Positions 42,580 to 51,914 of a stretch of DNA of 64,000 nucleotides are shown piece after piece. The stretch is from Neobacillus ginsengisoli (GTDB lineage Bacteria > Bacillota > Bacilli > Bacillales_B > DSM-18226), in NCBI RefSeq assembly GCF_030813055.1, contig NZ_JAUSTW010000008.1, positions 62,001-126,000 on the forward strand, given 5' to 3'. The notes under the pieces are model-generated. The model searched no databases, had not been told where the DNA came from, and saw only the letters and a program-made list of their open reading frames with translations. The first letter of the stretch is position 1; the number at the start of each line of letters is the position of its first letter. Made by a program: the position numbers and the translations under genes.

Positions 42580-43038
42580 ATACCATCGCCACCTTTTCTA
42601 TAATCTACCAATATTATATTTTATTATTCTGATAATTTAAATAACTCATTTGTACTATTAAGTTATTTACGCTTTATATGAGCTAATTGATGAATGAATA
42701 TAAGATCTATTGGAATAATATGGCGCACCACTGGCGGATAAAGTGCTCCAATTAGCGGATAGAATATTTCAAATGTCGGATAGATCACTAATCTGGTTAG
42801 ACTCTGCATGAAAGACTTGGTTTAATAGATAATCCCTGCTTTTCATCGACTAGAATTTATAATGTTGGTTTTCGATTTCCCATTCGAGAATCTGCATTTC
42901 TAAGACCCTTCTAATGCTGAGAAAAATAATTATGAATAAAAATAATGAGGAAATTCAAACTAACGATAGTAAATTTTGGACAACCTAAAATCAACCAGCC
43001 AATGCATTGAATGAAACTAATAAAGGAAGGTTGTTCCG
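42580..43038. other. Intergenic with repeated GCGGATA words
   Basis: It carries the divergent promoters of cstA and the LOG-family gene. GGCGGATAAAG (42736), AGCGGATAGAA (42758) and GTCGGATAGAT (42776) form a loose direct repeat with about 20-base spacing. TTTTGGACAACC at about 42976-42987 resembles the TTGGACAA motif found elsewhere. Confidence 0.45.
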
Positions 43039-44280
43039 ATGAAACAATTTGAACTGTATGGCACGGTCTTTTATGAACCTGCTACAAATAAATGGACAGG
43101 GTCGGGTACAGGTTGGTGGATTGAAAAAACGGATAAGAATATTGCCAAGATAACATTTGAAGAACCTATAACGTTTGATCCACGGACACCGTCAAAAACG
43201 AATGACTACAGTCTATCCATCAGTAATATCCATGATAATGGAAATATAGTTTCTTATAATGTAGACGAGAACGGGTTTATTATTCGATGGGAGAATTACT
43301 CGAATGAAACATGCATTGCTTCCTTTCATGTCATAGGAACTAAAGTCTGTTTCATCCCCAACGATAGGACTCTCGGAACGGATGAAAGTGTTGCCGACAT
43401 CTATGCTGCTGAGCTTTTATTTAGTTATGAAGCGAAATATGGAGTCGTTACGCTAATGGGTTCAGGCTCAATTTCATGTAAAGAAATTGCCGAGAAAAGT
43501 CTAACCATCCTGAACAGCCATGCCGAAAAATTGCATTCCGATATAGAAAAGGAGAAAGACCCCTTCTGCATAAGGCTGCTCGAAGATAAATTGGCAAGAA
43601 CGAGTGATCGGATAGAACGTCAACATAGAATGGTCGAAAAGAGCGCAAAATTTTGGGATTCGGCTCTAAAATTCGGGGAGTTGTGGGGACATTATGCTGC
43701 CAAGGAACAAGAAAAAGCACTAGGAGGCTGTTATGTGCCCCTTTGTACCGGCGGCGGGCCTGGGATTATGCGGGCAGCTGCCCAAGGGGCAAGAAGCCAG
43801 GATGCCCATGTTATTGGGATCGACTGTCAATTTGGTGTGGATAATTTTTTCAATTTAAAGGATACCTACTCTGTCTACTCCAATCAGCGATTACGGATGA
43901 ATAACTTTTCGATTAGAGAGGGCGTACTCATTAATTACTCTCATGTCATCCTGTTTTGGCCTGGGGGGTTTGGTACTTCCTGGGAAGTATACGAAACTCT
44001 TTCAAAAATTCAAACCAATCACCTTCGAAGACATCGAACCAAGGCTATTTTTGTTCATCCAGAGTATTGGGAGCCCCTATTTAAATGTATCGATCATATG
44101 CGTGAATATGGTGCAATTAATAGCTATGGGGATCGTATTAAAATACCCGGTGTAGATGACCAATTACCTGATGAAGCATATATTGCCGAAGTAGCAGTAA
44201 GTCCGGAGGAAGCATTCGAAAAGACAAGGGCTTTTATAGAACAGCTATTCCGGAAAAATCAATTAGCATTAAAAGCCTAA
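43039..44280 (+). CDS. LOG-family (lysine decarboxylase-like fold) protein with extra N-terminal domain
   Basis: 413 aa. The C-terminal part contains the LOG motifs: CTGGGPGIMRAAAQGARSQD (about 235-254) and WPGGFGTSWEVYETL (about 310-324, PGGxGTxxE), so a nucleotide monophosphate phosphoribohydrolase activity is expected. The first 135 residues are unusual for LOG proteins: they are beta-rich (WWIEKTDKNIAKITFEEPIT, NIVSYNVDENGFIIRWENYS) and a helical linker (EKLHSDIEKEKDPFCIRLLE) joins them to the LOG part. AAAGGAAGG lies before ATG. Ligand of the extra domain unknown. Confidence 0.85.
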   Translation: MKQFELYGTVFYEPATNKWTGSGTGWWIEKTDKNIAKITFEEPITFDPRTPSKTNDYSLSISNIHDNGNIVSYNVDENGFIIRWENYSNETCIASFHVIGTKVCFIPNDRTLGTDESVADIYAAELLFSYEAKYGVVTLMGSGSISCKEIAEKSLTILNSHAEKLHSDIEKEKDPFCIRLLEDKLARTSDRIERQHRMVEKSAKFWDSALKFGELWGHYAAKEQEKALGGCYVPLCTGGGPGIMRAAAQGARSQDAHVIGIDCQFGVDNFFNLKDTYSVYSNQRLRMNNFSIREGVLINYSHVILFWPGGFGTSWEVYETLSKIQTNHLRRHRTKAIFVHPEYWEPLFKCIDHMREYGAINSYGDRIKIPGVDDQLPDEAYIAEVAVSPEEAFEKTRAFIEQLFRKNQLALKA

Positions 44281-44407
44281 ATATCAAAGATTTCGTGCTG
44301 TGCTTCCACCGAAACCAACACTTTTTTGTACATTCGCATAACCGAGAAAAAGCAAAAATGATTCATTAGAGATTTCGAAATCCCATATTACATAGAATAT
44401 AAGAATT

Positions 44408-44436
44408 AGGACTAACTGTGAAAGGTTAGTCCTTTA
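44408..44436. terminator. Terminator between convergent genes
   Basis: AGGACTAAC pairs with GTTAGTCCT, followed by TTATAAAA. Confidence 0.7.
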
Positions 44437-44469
44437 TAAAATTTAATGTAGACTTCCTTTATTGACTGC

Positions 44470-44775
44470 CTATTTATTATTTTTTATCCATTCTATTAGT
44501 TCTGATATTGCATCTTCAAAATCCACTGCAGCCGTTCCGTCTTCTGGAATTTGTCCCATACTGTTTTCGAATTCGTTCAACCTAATTGAAAGCTCTTCCA
44601 AGTTTTCATCGGACTTCTGCTTCTTTGATTGATAATTTTTAGCTTTATTCAAAAGGTCGCTGAATTCATTATCTTCTTCGATTTCGTCAATCAGGCTCCA
44701 AAACTCTTGCAGTACCGTCTCTAATTTTTGCGCAGAAGTGTGAAGCTTTTGTAATTTTTCAATGGTGGATTTCAT
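44470..44775 (-). CDS. Small coiled-coil hypothetical protein
   Basis: 101 aa from ATG 44775 (GAGAGGAG 6 bases upstream; the open frame reaches 44805 without another site). It is helical and acidic: STIEKLQKLHTSAQKLETVL, then DEIEEDNEFSDLLNKAKNYQ, ending FEDAISELIEWIKNNK. No recognised domain. It follows a glycosyltransferase gene by 67 bases on the same strand and may be co-transcribed. Confidence 0.65.
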   Translation of the reverse strand: MKSTIEKLQKLHTSAQKLETVLQEFWSLIDEIEEDNEFSDLLNKAKNYQSKKQKSDENLEELSIRLNEFENSMGQIPEDGTAAVDFEDAISELIEWIKNNK

Positions 44776-44842
44776 TCCTGTACTCCTCTCATACTCAAAA
44801 TTCATGATAAAAACGACCGTTTATAAAACTTATAAAGTAACA

Positions 44843-45892
44843 TTAGTTCATTTTTGCTAAGGCTGCCGACAATTCTGCTTCTGGCTTTCCACTATTACTA
44901 AACCATTGATCAAAGAAATCCCTATAGCCCTGCTTCATGACTTTACTAGAAAAATGCTCGAAAGCATATTGTCGATTTTCAAAAGAAATCCTTTTTGATG
45001 AAGCTGCAGCCATGTTCACAAGCTCAAACCAGTTCTTCTCATTACCAGAAAAAGTGTGTTTTGAACTTATATGATCGTAACAGGGGTGTTCAGGTTTAAC
45101 TACTATTTTCCCCATTGCTAAAGCTTCTGATAGGGGCATGGCAAAAGTATCAAATTTTGAACTAGACCAATATACCTTTGCAGTGTTCATAAGAGAAAAT
45201 ATCTCGTCTTGTGTTAATGCAAATTGTAAATTGACATTTCCAGGTATTTTATACCTCTTTATACTTTCTTTATAACGTAATCCGCCAAAAACCATAAACA
45301 CCTCTTTGTCCGGATTTTTACGCGCATACTCGAAAACAAGATCAGGACGTCTATTTTCCTCGTCCCTTCCAATCCAAAGTACGCGATTATCTACGATTTG
45401 AGAAGGATCAAAATACTTCTCTGCTAAACTTTCATTGAAACCAATTGGAATAACTGTTACGTCTTTTACGCCAAATTTTGTGTCTAATTCACGTTTAAGA
45501 AATTCTGTTTGTACAATCGCCTTATCAACTATTTGATAAAACGGCTTCATCATTTCATAACCAGTTAAGGCTGGATCTGGAAAACTATGTGGGAATAAAA
45601 CGCTATTTTTAATGAACATTTTTAAATAGGTAAATCCTGAAACAGTATATATAACATGATCAATGTTTTCCGAGTTGATTTTATCCAAAACAATATCGTA
45701 GTTTACTAAATCACCTTTTTCATGCTCATAGCCTGGAATCCAATCATAACCGCTAACATGGCGATCGGGGGATATAAAAACAATGTCAACACCAAATTCT
45801 TTGCAGATTTGCTTTAATCGATCAGCAAAGACCCGAGGTCCTTGGGACTCGGTATATTGTATCTTTCTCATGACTAATCCAACTTTTTTCAT
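44843..45892 (-). CDS. GT4-type glycosyltransferase
   Basis: 349 aa. The C-terminal half shows the GT-B donor domain: VLWIGRDEENRRPDLVFEYA, then VFGGLRYKESIKRYKIPGNV and the nucleotide-sugar site SSSKFDTFAMPLSEALAMGK (E-x7-E-like), typical of family 4. The N-terminal half binds the acceptor (RVFADRLKQICKEFGVDIVF). No membrane segment. GGTGGGTATCA precedes ATG. The acceptor could be a spore-surface or cell-surface glycan; nothing nearby settles it. Confidence 0.8.
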   Translation of the reverse strand: MKKVGLVMRKIQYTESQGPRVFADRLKQICKEFGVDIVFISPDRHVSGYDWIPGYEHEKGDLVNYDIVLDKINSENIDHVIYTVSGFTYLKMFIKNSVLFPHSFPDPALTGYEMMKPFYQIVDKAIVQTEFLKRELDTKFGVKDVTVIPIGFNESLAEKYFDPSQIVDNRVLWIGRDEENRRPDLVFEYARKNPDKEVFMVFGGLRYKESIKRYKIPGNVNLQFALTQDEIFSLMNTAKVYWSSSKFDTFAMPLSEALAMGKIVVKPEHPCYDHISSKHTFSGNEKNWFELVNMAAASSKRISFENRQYAFEHFSSKVMKQGYRDFFDQWFSNSGKPEAELSAALAKMN

Positions 45893-45989
45893 TGATACCC
45901 ACCTTCATGTTGTACCGGATTAAATATAATAGTAGCTTCATCTAAAAAATTCATATCTTTCATGAGTCATTTAACCCAAAATTCCATCT

Positions 45990-46613
45990 TTATCTATGAA
46001 GTAAGGACAAAAACTCTGCTCGTGCGTCGGATTGATCCGCAAATACCCCGCGAACAGAAGAAGTCGTTGTGGATGCACTGGTTTTTTTGATTCCTCTTCC
46101 ACACATACACATGTGCTTTGCTTCGATTACCACCATCGTACCTATTGGCTCAAGAACTTCTTCAATAGCCTCTGAGATCTGTGTCGTTAGGCGTTCTTGG
46201 ACCTGAAATCTTTTTGCGAATCCTTCAACCATTCGCGCAATTTTGGACAAACCAGTTATTTTCTCATTAGGTATATAACCAACGTGGGCAACACCGAAAA
46301 ATGGTGCAAAATGATGCTCACATACGGAATGAAACTCAATATTTTTTACCAGAACGAGTTCTTGATGGTCGACATCAAACGTTTTTTCGAGATGCATTTT
46401 AGGATCTTCTCGATATCCTTCCGTATATTCAAGAAATGCCTTAAACACCCGATATGGCGTTTCTTGAAGACCGTCACGGTTAGGGTCATCTCCGCATAAT
46501 TCGATTAAATCTTTGACCCCTTCCATAAATCGATGAGCTTGGTTGTTTTTTTTATTTAGATCAACTAAATTTGGAAATTCCTTTGTAATTAATATTCTTG
46601 TATCAATAGCCAT
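45990..46613 (-). CDS. folE: GTP cyclohydrolase I
   Basis: 207 aa from ATG 46613, 7 bases after GGAGGT (five upstream codons are in frame). VCEHHFAPFFGVAHVGYIPN (zinc Cys and catalytic His) and KHMCMCGRGIKKTSASTTTS (second zinc Cys) are the defining motifs of FolE. It converts GTP to dihydroneopterin triphosphate for folate (and queuosine) synthesis. Stand-alone; a second, zinc-independent enzyme may exist elsewhere. No Zur-type operator was obvious upstream. Confidence 0.94.
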   Translation of the reverse strand: MAIDTRILITKEFPNLVDLNKKNNQAHRFMEGVKDLIELCGDDPNRDGLQETPYRVFKAFLEYTEGYREDPKMHLEKTFDVDHQELVLVKNIEFHSVCEHHFAPFFGVAHVGYIPNEKITGLSKIARMVEGFAKRFQVQERLTTQISEAIEEVLEPIGTMVVIEAKHMCMCGRGIKKTSASTTTSSVRGVFADQSDARAEFLSLLHR

Positions 46614-46677
46614 TTTGTTTACCTCCACTTTCTTTTCAATAAAAATTATAATTTATGAAGTTTTGAACAACTCAATC

Positions 46678-47361
46678 CTAAGTTTCTGGAATAAAATCAT
46701 AAGAACCTTTTTGAATTGGCTCGTTTAGCAATACCCGAAAAGCACAACGTCCGTCCCCATTCTGAAAACGTTCTTGGCGTATGACTCTATAGCCAAGTAA
46801 CCGAGTAAGGGCTGTAACGGTCACACTACAAAGGATCGGACGCCGTTTGGCAACATTTAGGAACGGACAATTTCGTTCAATCAAGTAGAGGCCGTCACCT
46901 GAATGATCTACCTCCATAAAAGAGTCATCTTCCAAATAAATTTCCTTGAGAGCTTCTATACGTTCGGTTAAGCTTAACCCTTTTAGACGTGTTTCCCACT
47001 CTCGTACCCTTGCCTCCGTCATCATAGAAAGCACCTGTATTAAAGCCTCAGGTCCTAACTGATCAGCGACGGTGTCAAGGACTTCTACAGTGAGGGAGTC
47101 ATAATGCTTAGGGAATAAGTGATCACCCTCAGAGGTGAGACTATAACACGTCGATGGGCGTCCTCCACCGTTGCCTGGATCTCTTTTCAAATTCCGTCCA
47201 ATCCACCCTTCATACTCTAGCTGCAAAAGGTGTTGTCGTATGGCTTCACGCGTCATCTCTAGTCGAGAAGCAAGTTCTGCAATCGTAGCTGGTCCATCAC
47301 ATTTAAGGGTACGAAGGATCGTTTGACGAGTTTCTGGTAGCTGTTCTATACTCAAACCCAT
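46678..47361 (-). CDS. SufR-like Fe-S winged-helix regulator
   Basis: 227 aa. The N-terminal helix-turn-helix, ATIAELASRLEMTREAIRQH (about 29-48), is of DeoR/ArsR type. The C-terminal sensor has RNCPFLNVAKRRPILCSVTV...GDGRCAFRVL: Cys residues spaced like the Fe-S ligands of SufR (C..C..C). The family represses suf or other Fe-S genes in response to cluster status. No suf operon is adjacent, so the target is unknown. TTAGGAGG is the ribosome site. Confidence 0.8.
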   Translation of the reverse strand: MGLSIEQLPETRQTILRTLKCDGPATIAELASRLEMTREAIRQHLLQLEYEGWIGRNLKRDPGNGGGRPSTCYSLTSEGDHLFPKHYDSLTVEVLDTVADQLGPEALIQVLSMMTEARVREWETRLKGLSLTERIEALKEIYLEDDSFMEVDHSGDGLYLIERNCPFLNVAKRRPILCSVTVTALTRLLGYRVIRQERFQNGDGRCAFRVLLNEPIQKGSYDFIPET

Positions 47362-47879
47362 ACTAATTTCCTCCTAAAATACCGATTTGTTGTCAATTTT
47401 CATCAGATGTGCATTTTTAAAAGTAGTACCTTATGTAGAAATCCTTGAATACCTCCAAAGATATGCTTTTATCCTTAATTTACTTAAATTATAAAGGTTT
47501 GAAATAAGTTATACAATATATAACTTGCATAACTTGTATATATACAAAGTCTTTTTTCGGGAACTTAAGTGAAAATAGATGGATCGAAATATAGGACTGG
47601 GGGACATAAAGGATTAACCTCTTTTTGAAGAATAACTGTTTCTCCAATGCCTTACCTGCACAGAGCGTAGTAAAAATTCGATATTTAGAAATAAAAAAAT
47701 GCAGAGGAATAAACCTCTGCACCAATCAGACGACAAATTAGATTTTTTTTTCGATTTGTCATCCTCACATTTTTCAGCCTTCATAAGGGACCGCGGAACC
47801 TTTTTTCTCTGTAAAAACAGAATTTTTTCCAATCGTGAATAACATGGTACACCCTTTTTCTCAAGAATTAAAGGACGTC
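47362..47879. other. Intergenic region with several hairpins
   Basis: It contains TGCAGAGG-AATAAA-CCTCTGCA (47700-47721), and GACAAAT...ATTTGTC (about 47733-47760). Overlapping short frames (72 and 78 codons) lack convincing sites. One of these hairpins may end the transcript of the GT39-like gene. Confidence 0.45.
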
Positions 47880-49916
47880 TTATTTTTTGACATATTCATA
47901 AAGTGTCATTGAAGAATTTCCAAATCCTAACCGACCCCGGTTTTGACTTGGCTTAAATGGTGTGTCCTGCCACTTGTATCCGGGTACGACAAGACAGTTG
48001 GTTTTGATCCAATTGAGGACAGCTGATTGTTGATGACCAAATGACCTCTCTTGCAGAAGGAAATAGCGGATTTGTCCTTCATTGACCAACTTTTGCAGCT
48101 TTTCAACTGTAAGTGCCGGATCATTTCCCATAAATCCCCCCATTGCCATAACAGGAAGGCCGGTATCAAGAATAATAGGTGCAGCCGACGTGGCATTTAA
48201 TGTTGCCACCAGGTATGTTCCTTCTCGATAATTCGATTTTAAATAGTTTTCAAGATTAGGATTGGATGTCATCCCATCTCGACCATGCTGGGTTTTTAGC
48301 TCCGGACCTGCAAACGGTTTGGTTACGTTACCGCCATATTCAATTGGAGTCATCGCCCATGCTGTAGGAGCAGCTATTAAAGCCAGAACACCCGCCACCA
48401 TTACAATGATAGAAATACCTCTCTTACCAGGAGCATTTATTTTTTTGACAAACATCAAACAAATCAAAGCAATTATTGTCAGAACCCCGATTGTAATCGA
48501 AAGCGGGTCCCGTAATGTTGGGTATTTCCATACTACAGAAATTTCAAAGACCACGGTGCACACCATAGCAAGAGGTAAAAACCAGCTTTCTTTTTTTTCT
48601 TTTGCACCCCATTGTTTCCACATTTCTTTAAAACCAGCTCCGGCCAAAGCTGCAATACCCGGAGCCATCATTACCATGTAGTAACTGCTGAACCTTTTTG
48701 CAATACTGAAGAAGACAAGCATGGTTAAAACCCATACTGTCCATAAAACAACCGTTTGCCGCTTACGTTCAATAGGAACTCGAAAACGCGTGCCCCACAA
48801 GAGTGAAATAACACTAATTAAGACACCCGGCAAAAGCCAACTGAGTTGACCATCCAATTCAGGAGTTGTAAAAAGTCTGAAAATGCCCGTGTTACCTGTT
48901 TGTCCAAATCCGGAAAAAAAGTTCCCCTGATTCCGTGACATATTTCTCATGAACTGAGGGTTATGACTGTTCATAGGCTGCCCCATTGATGATTGGACAT
49001 TCGAGCCTGCCTTTCGGTGAACCTCGTTACTCCCGTTCCAATTACTGAACTGCTGGCCTTGCTGTGGGCTCATGTGGAAATTTCCTTGTTGACCTCGCTG
49101 TTGACCAACCAACCGATTGATCCCGTTATAACCAATCGCTAGTGTGATCATCGAATTATTTTGTGTACTACCAACATATGGGCGCTGATCTGATGGAACC
49201 GAATCAACAATAATCGACCAAGATAAGGAAACAACCATAAGGACGATTGTAGCTACCAATAGGTGAACCAGCTTTTTAGTCCAAGTTAATTTGGGGGAGA
49301 TCAAATAAAAAAGGTAAAAGGCCGGTAGTACGAGAAACGCCTCCATCATCTTAATGTTAAACCCGACTCCAACTAAAAAGAAGGCGAGCACCAACCATTT
49401 TAAATGACTTTTCTCTACCGCTTTGCTAATCGCCCAAGTGGCTATCAGTGTAACGAACATAAGCATGCTATCCACTTCATTCGTCCGGTCCGCCGCCACA
49501 ACAATCGGGGTTAGTGCCAAAAATAAGGCTGCCAAAAGCCCGGCCCCACGTCCAAACACACGGGCCACAAGATGGTAAAGTAATGCGACCGCTAACACAC
49601 CGGCCAATGCTTGAGGCAGAAATAAGCTCCATCCTTTAAATCCGAAAATATATGCACTTAATGTTTGAAACCAAAAACCAACTGGTGGTTTATCAATGGT
49701 AATAAATCCTTTGGAATCAAATGAGTTAAAGAAAAAGTTGTGCCAACTGTCCATCATACTTTTTACTGCAGCAGAATAATAGGTATTTCCATACCCCTCC
49801 TGCCCTAACTTATAAAAATTAAGAATGATAGATAAGAATAGAATTGCTGCCAGCCCTAGATAATGCCACTTGAATTTTAATTTTCCTTGGCCCATAGAAT
49901 CACTCATACCCTTCAT
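47880..49916 (-). CDS. GT39/PMT-like membrane glycosyltransferase (YkcB-like)
   Basis: 678 aa, with about 12 membrane segments. LGQEGYGNTYYSAAVKSMMD (about 37-56) and SKGFITIDKPPVGFWFQTLS carry the first-loop acidic residues of polyprenyl-phosphate-sugar-dependent (ArnT/PMT/GT-C) enzymes, and DRTNEVDSMLMFVTLIATWA follows. A Gln/Asn-rich extracytoplasmic loop (GNFHMSPQQGQQFSNWNGSN) is unusual. In Bacillus such YkcB/YycA-like proteins transfer sugar to wall or membrane acceptors. ATG 49916 is followed by further in-frame ATGs (M4, M8). Confidence 0.85.
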   Translation of the reverse strand: MKGMSDSMGQGKLKFKWHYLGLAAILFLSIILNFYKLGQEGYGNTYYSAAVKSMMDSWHNFFFNSFDSKGFITIDKPPVGFWFQTLSAYIFGFKGWSLFLPQALAGVLAVALLYHLVARVFGRGAGLLAALFLALTPIVVAADRTNEVDSMLMFVTLIATWAISKAVEKSHLKWLVLAFFLVGVGFNIKMMEAFLVLPAFYLFYLISPKLTWTKKLVHLLVATIVLMVVSLSWSIIVDSVPSDQRPYVGSTQNNSMITLAIGYNGINRLVGQQRGQQGNFHMSPQQGQQFSNWNGSNEVHRKAGSNVQSSMGQPMNSHNPQFMRNMSRNQGNFFSGFGQTGNTGIFRLFTTPELDGQLSWLLPGVLISVISLLWGTRFRVPIERKRQTVVLWTVWVLTMLVFFSIAKRFSSYYMVMMAPGIAALAGAGFKEMWKQWGAKEKKESWFLPLAMVCTVVFEISVVWKYPTLRDPLSITIGVLTIIALICLMFVKKINAPGKRGISIIVMVAGVLALIAAPTAWAMTPIEYGGNVTKPFAGPELKTQHGRDGMTSNPNLENYLKSNYREGTYLVATLNATSAAPIILDTGLPVMAMGGFMGNDPALTVEKLQKLVNEGQIRYFLLQERSFGHQQSAVLNWIKTNCLVVPGYKWQDTPFKPSQNRGRLGFGNSSMTLYEYVKK

Positions 49917-50232
49917 TTATTTATCAATATTCTAAACATACGAAAGCGATATTGCCGGAATATGAAGTGAATATGAACAAAATGTGAACTTTCGAGGGTA
50001 TGTAGAACAAAATATAATACTAACAGAAGGGTTGTGAAAGAGACTTATTTCAAGAACGAAATTTTATTTGATTTCGTTCTTTTATTTTAAGCATCTGGTA
50101 AAACTTAAAACAAAATTATTGAAAATTCAGTATTTCTACTCATATAGTTATGTTTACAAGTTTAGTATAATGGTAAAAAACACCAAGAATTAACCTTAGG
50201 TCAAAAAATCAGGCTTAAGGAGGTGAGAAACT
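49917..50232. other. Intergenic with terminator and DUF4257 promoter
   Basis: Apart from the hairpin at 50052-50088 nothing gene-like was seen. TTGTGAAAGAGAC near 50033-50045 is the tail of a short frame only. Confidence 0.4.
50052..50088 (+). terminator. Terminator-like hairpin
   Basis: AAGAACGAAAT pairs perfectly with ATTTCGTTCTT over an 8-base loop, followed by TTATTTT. No upstream plus-strand gene was found to own it, hinting at an unseen small transcript or a lost gene. Confidence 0.65.
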
Positions 50233-50511
50233 GTGTTAAAAGACATTATTTTCTCGGTAGTAATTGGTGGGACGGTTGGGATTCTTGGACATGTTCGGAA
50301 GTATGGGAAGATCATCATGCCTCGAAAAACAAAAAAATTCATTTATCTCGGATTTCTAGAAGAAGTGCTTTTAGGTGCAGTTGCTTCGCTTCTCCTCATG
50401 CTTTATTTAGCTCCAAATTCCTCTTTAGATAAAATGTTTGTTGGGATCATTGCTGGGATTGGTGGGGATACTTTGCTTATTAAAATTAAGCTCTTAAAAA
50501 ATGGCCGTTGA
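50233..50511 (+). CDS. DUF4257 family membrane protein
   Basis: 92 aa from GTG 50233 with the perfect site AAGGAGGTGA 6 bases upstream. LKDIIFSVVIGGTVGILGHV is a first membrane segment; two more follow (LGFLEEVLLGAVASLLLMLY; VGIIAGIGGDTLLIKIKLL). The GGTVGILGHVRKYGKIIMPR... head is the DUF4257 pattern of Bacillus. Function unknown; inner-membrane location predicted. Confidence 0.8.
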   Translation: MLKDIIFSVVIGGTVGILGHVRKYGKIIMPRKTKKFIYLGFLEEVLLGAVASLLLMLYLAPNSSLDKMFVGIIAGIGGDTLLIKIKLLKNGR

Positions 50512-50822
50512 TAAATAATAATCAAAAAACACCCACCCTGTATAGTATATTTTCCTTCTGTGTAGACAGTATGAGAAATCCGATACTGTATAACATTGGA
50601 GGAATTTTATGTTTGGCTAAAAATCCAAAAGTTTCAGTATATCCAATATTTAACCTGCAAATCTTTGAATATAGCTGGAATTTCTTCATTGAACAAAAAA
50701 AGTGGCTGGTTACTCAACCAAAATAAGCAAAATACAACAAGATCAAAAGCCCTCCTCCTAATCCGATTAACCCCCTATTACAAATTGCTTTACTGCTCAT
50801 ACTTCCTTTCAAGACCTCAATC
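50512..50822. other. Gene-free stretch
   Basis: Two overlapping 72- and 86-codon frames have no ribosome site and low-complexity translations; I see nothing functional here. Confidence 0.4.
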
Positions 50823-51722
50823 TTATGTCGTAACCATCATTCCACCGTTCACATGAATTGTTTGTCCAGTTATATAAGAACCATCATCCGATGCTAGAAG
50901 CACATATACTGGGGCAAGTTCGTATGGCTGTCCCGCCCGCTTCATTGGCACATCTGTTCCAAACGTCATAATGACCTCAGGCGGCTGTGTTGCTGGTTGT
51001 AATGGAGTCCATATGGGACCGGGTGCAACAGCATTCACTCGAATCCCTTGTTCCACAACGTTATTAGCCAATGCTCTCGTATAACTGACAATCGCTCCCT
51101 TTGTTGCAGAATAAGCGATTAAGGTTTCCTGCCCAGTATAGGCATTTACCGATGTCGTGTTCACAATACTACTACCGGCAGACATGTATGGCATGGCTGC
51201 TTTTGTCATGTGGAAAAAAGAAAGGATATTGATATCAAATGTCGTTTGTAACTGGTCATCACTAATGTCCATTATGTTGTCCGTAACAAATTGAACCGCA
51301 ATATTATTAATAAGAACATCTACTTTTCCAAATAAATCAACCGTATTTTTTACAACTTGTTGGCAATGTTCTTTATTCCTTAAATCACCAGGTATTAATA
51401 AACAAGGTCTTCCTCTTTTCTCAACTGCTAGCCTCGTTTCTACAGCATCCTGGTGTTCGTCAAAATAAGCAATGACAATATTGGCTCCTTCCTTGGCAAA
51501 CGCAACTGCGACTGCCCTCCCAATGCCACTGTCCCCACCGGTGATGATCGCCACTTTATCCTTCAGTTTACCTGTCCCGATATAATTAGGGTTATCATAA
51601 ATGGGGCGCGGCACCATTAGATATTCAAGACCTGGCTGCCTGTATTGCTGCTGAGGAGGAAAAGTCAATGGAATCTCTTCACAATTCAATTCCGACCCAA
51701 TATAAGGATATTTCGGGTACAT
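50823..51722 (-). CDS. Short-chain dehydrogenase/reductase (glucose/ribitol dehydrogenase-type)
   Basis: 299 aa. An N-terminal tail with RQPGLEYLMVPRPIYDNP is typical of the YdaD/GsiB-neighbour SDR proteins. The Rossmann motif is ITGGDSGIGRAVAVAFAKEG (TGxxxGIG, about 59-78), NNIA follows near 140, and the catalytic Ser/Tyr/Lys set is NTTSVNAYTGQ and YSATKGA. It should oxidise or reduce an alcohol with NAD(P). General-stress dehydrogenases of this subgroup are SigB-controlled in B. subtilis; no promoter was assigned here. GAGGAGA-type site GAGAGCTAG is weak. Confidence 0.85.
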   Translation of the reverse strand: MYPKYPYIGSELNCEEIPLTFPPQQQYRQPGLEYLMVPRPIYDNPNYIGTGKLKDKVAIITGGDSGIGRAVAVAFAKEGANIVIAYFDEHQDAVETRLAVEKRGRPCLLIPGDLRNKEHCQQVVKNTVDLFGKVDVLINNIAVQFVTDNIMDISDDQLQTTFDINILSFFHMTKAAMPYMSAGSSIVNTTSVNAYTGQETLIAYSATKGAIVSYTRALANNVVEQGIRVNAVAPGPIWTPLQPATQPPEVIMTFGTDVPMKRAGQPYELAPVYVLLASDDGSYITGQTIHVNGGMMVTT

Positions 51723-51850
51723 TCTAGCTCTCCTCTCGGTTTCTTTATTGGAGTAGTATATTCCGATCTGGAAATTGGGTGCTTTTGTTAGTCATTGAAA
51801 TTCGGAAGAGGTTTTAAATTAAACAAGAGATGTTTTATAAAAATAATAGA

Positions 51851-51893
51851 AAAAAAAGTGTGTCCCAAAAGCTACTTTTGGGACACACTCTTT
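51851..51893. terminator. Strong bidirectional terminator
   Basis: AGTGTGTCCCAAAA pairs with TTTTGGGACACACT (14 bp) over a 5-base loop; A run before, TTTAAT after. Confidence 0.85.
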
Positions 51894-51914
51894 AATCATC
51901 GCTTACTAGCGACT

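Noticed and set aside
47489..47832. 78- and 72-codon minus-strand frames
   Set aside because: They overlap each other, cross two stable hairpins, and lack good start signals.
50508..50856. 72- and 86-codon plus-strand frames
   Set aside because: No ribosome sites, atypical composition, and overlap with the end of the SDR gene.
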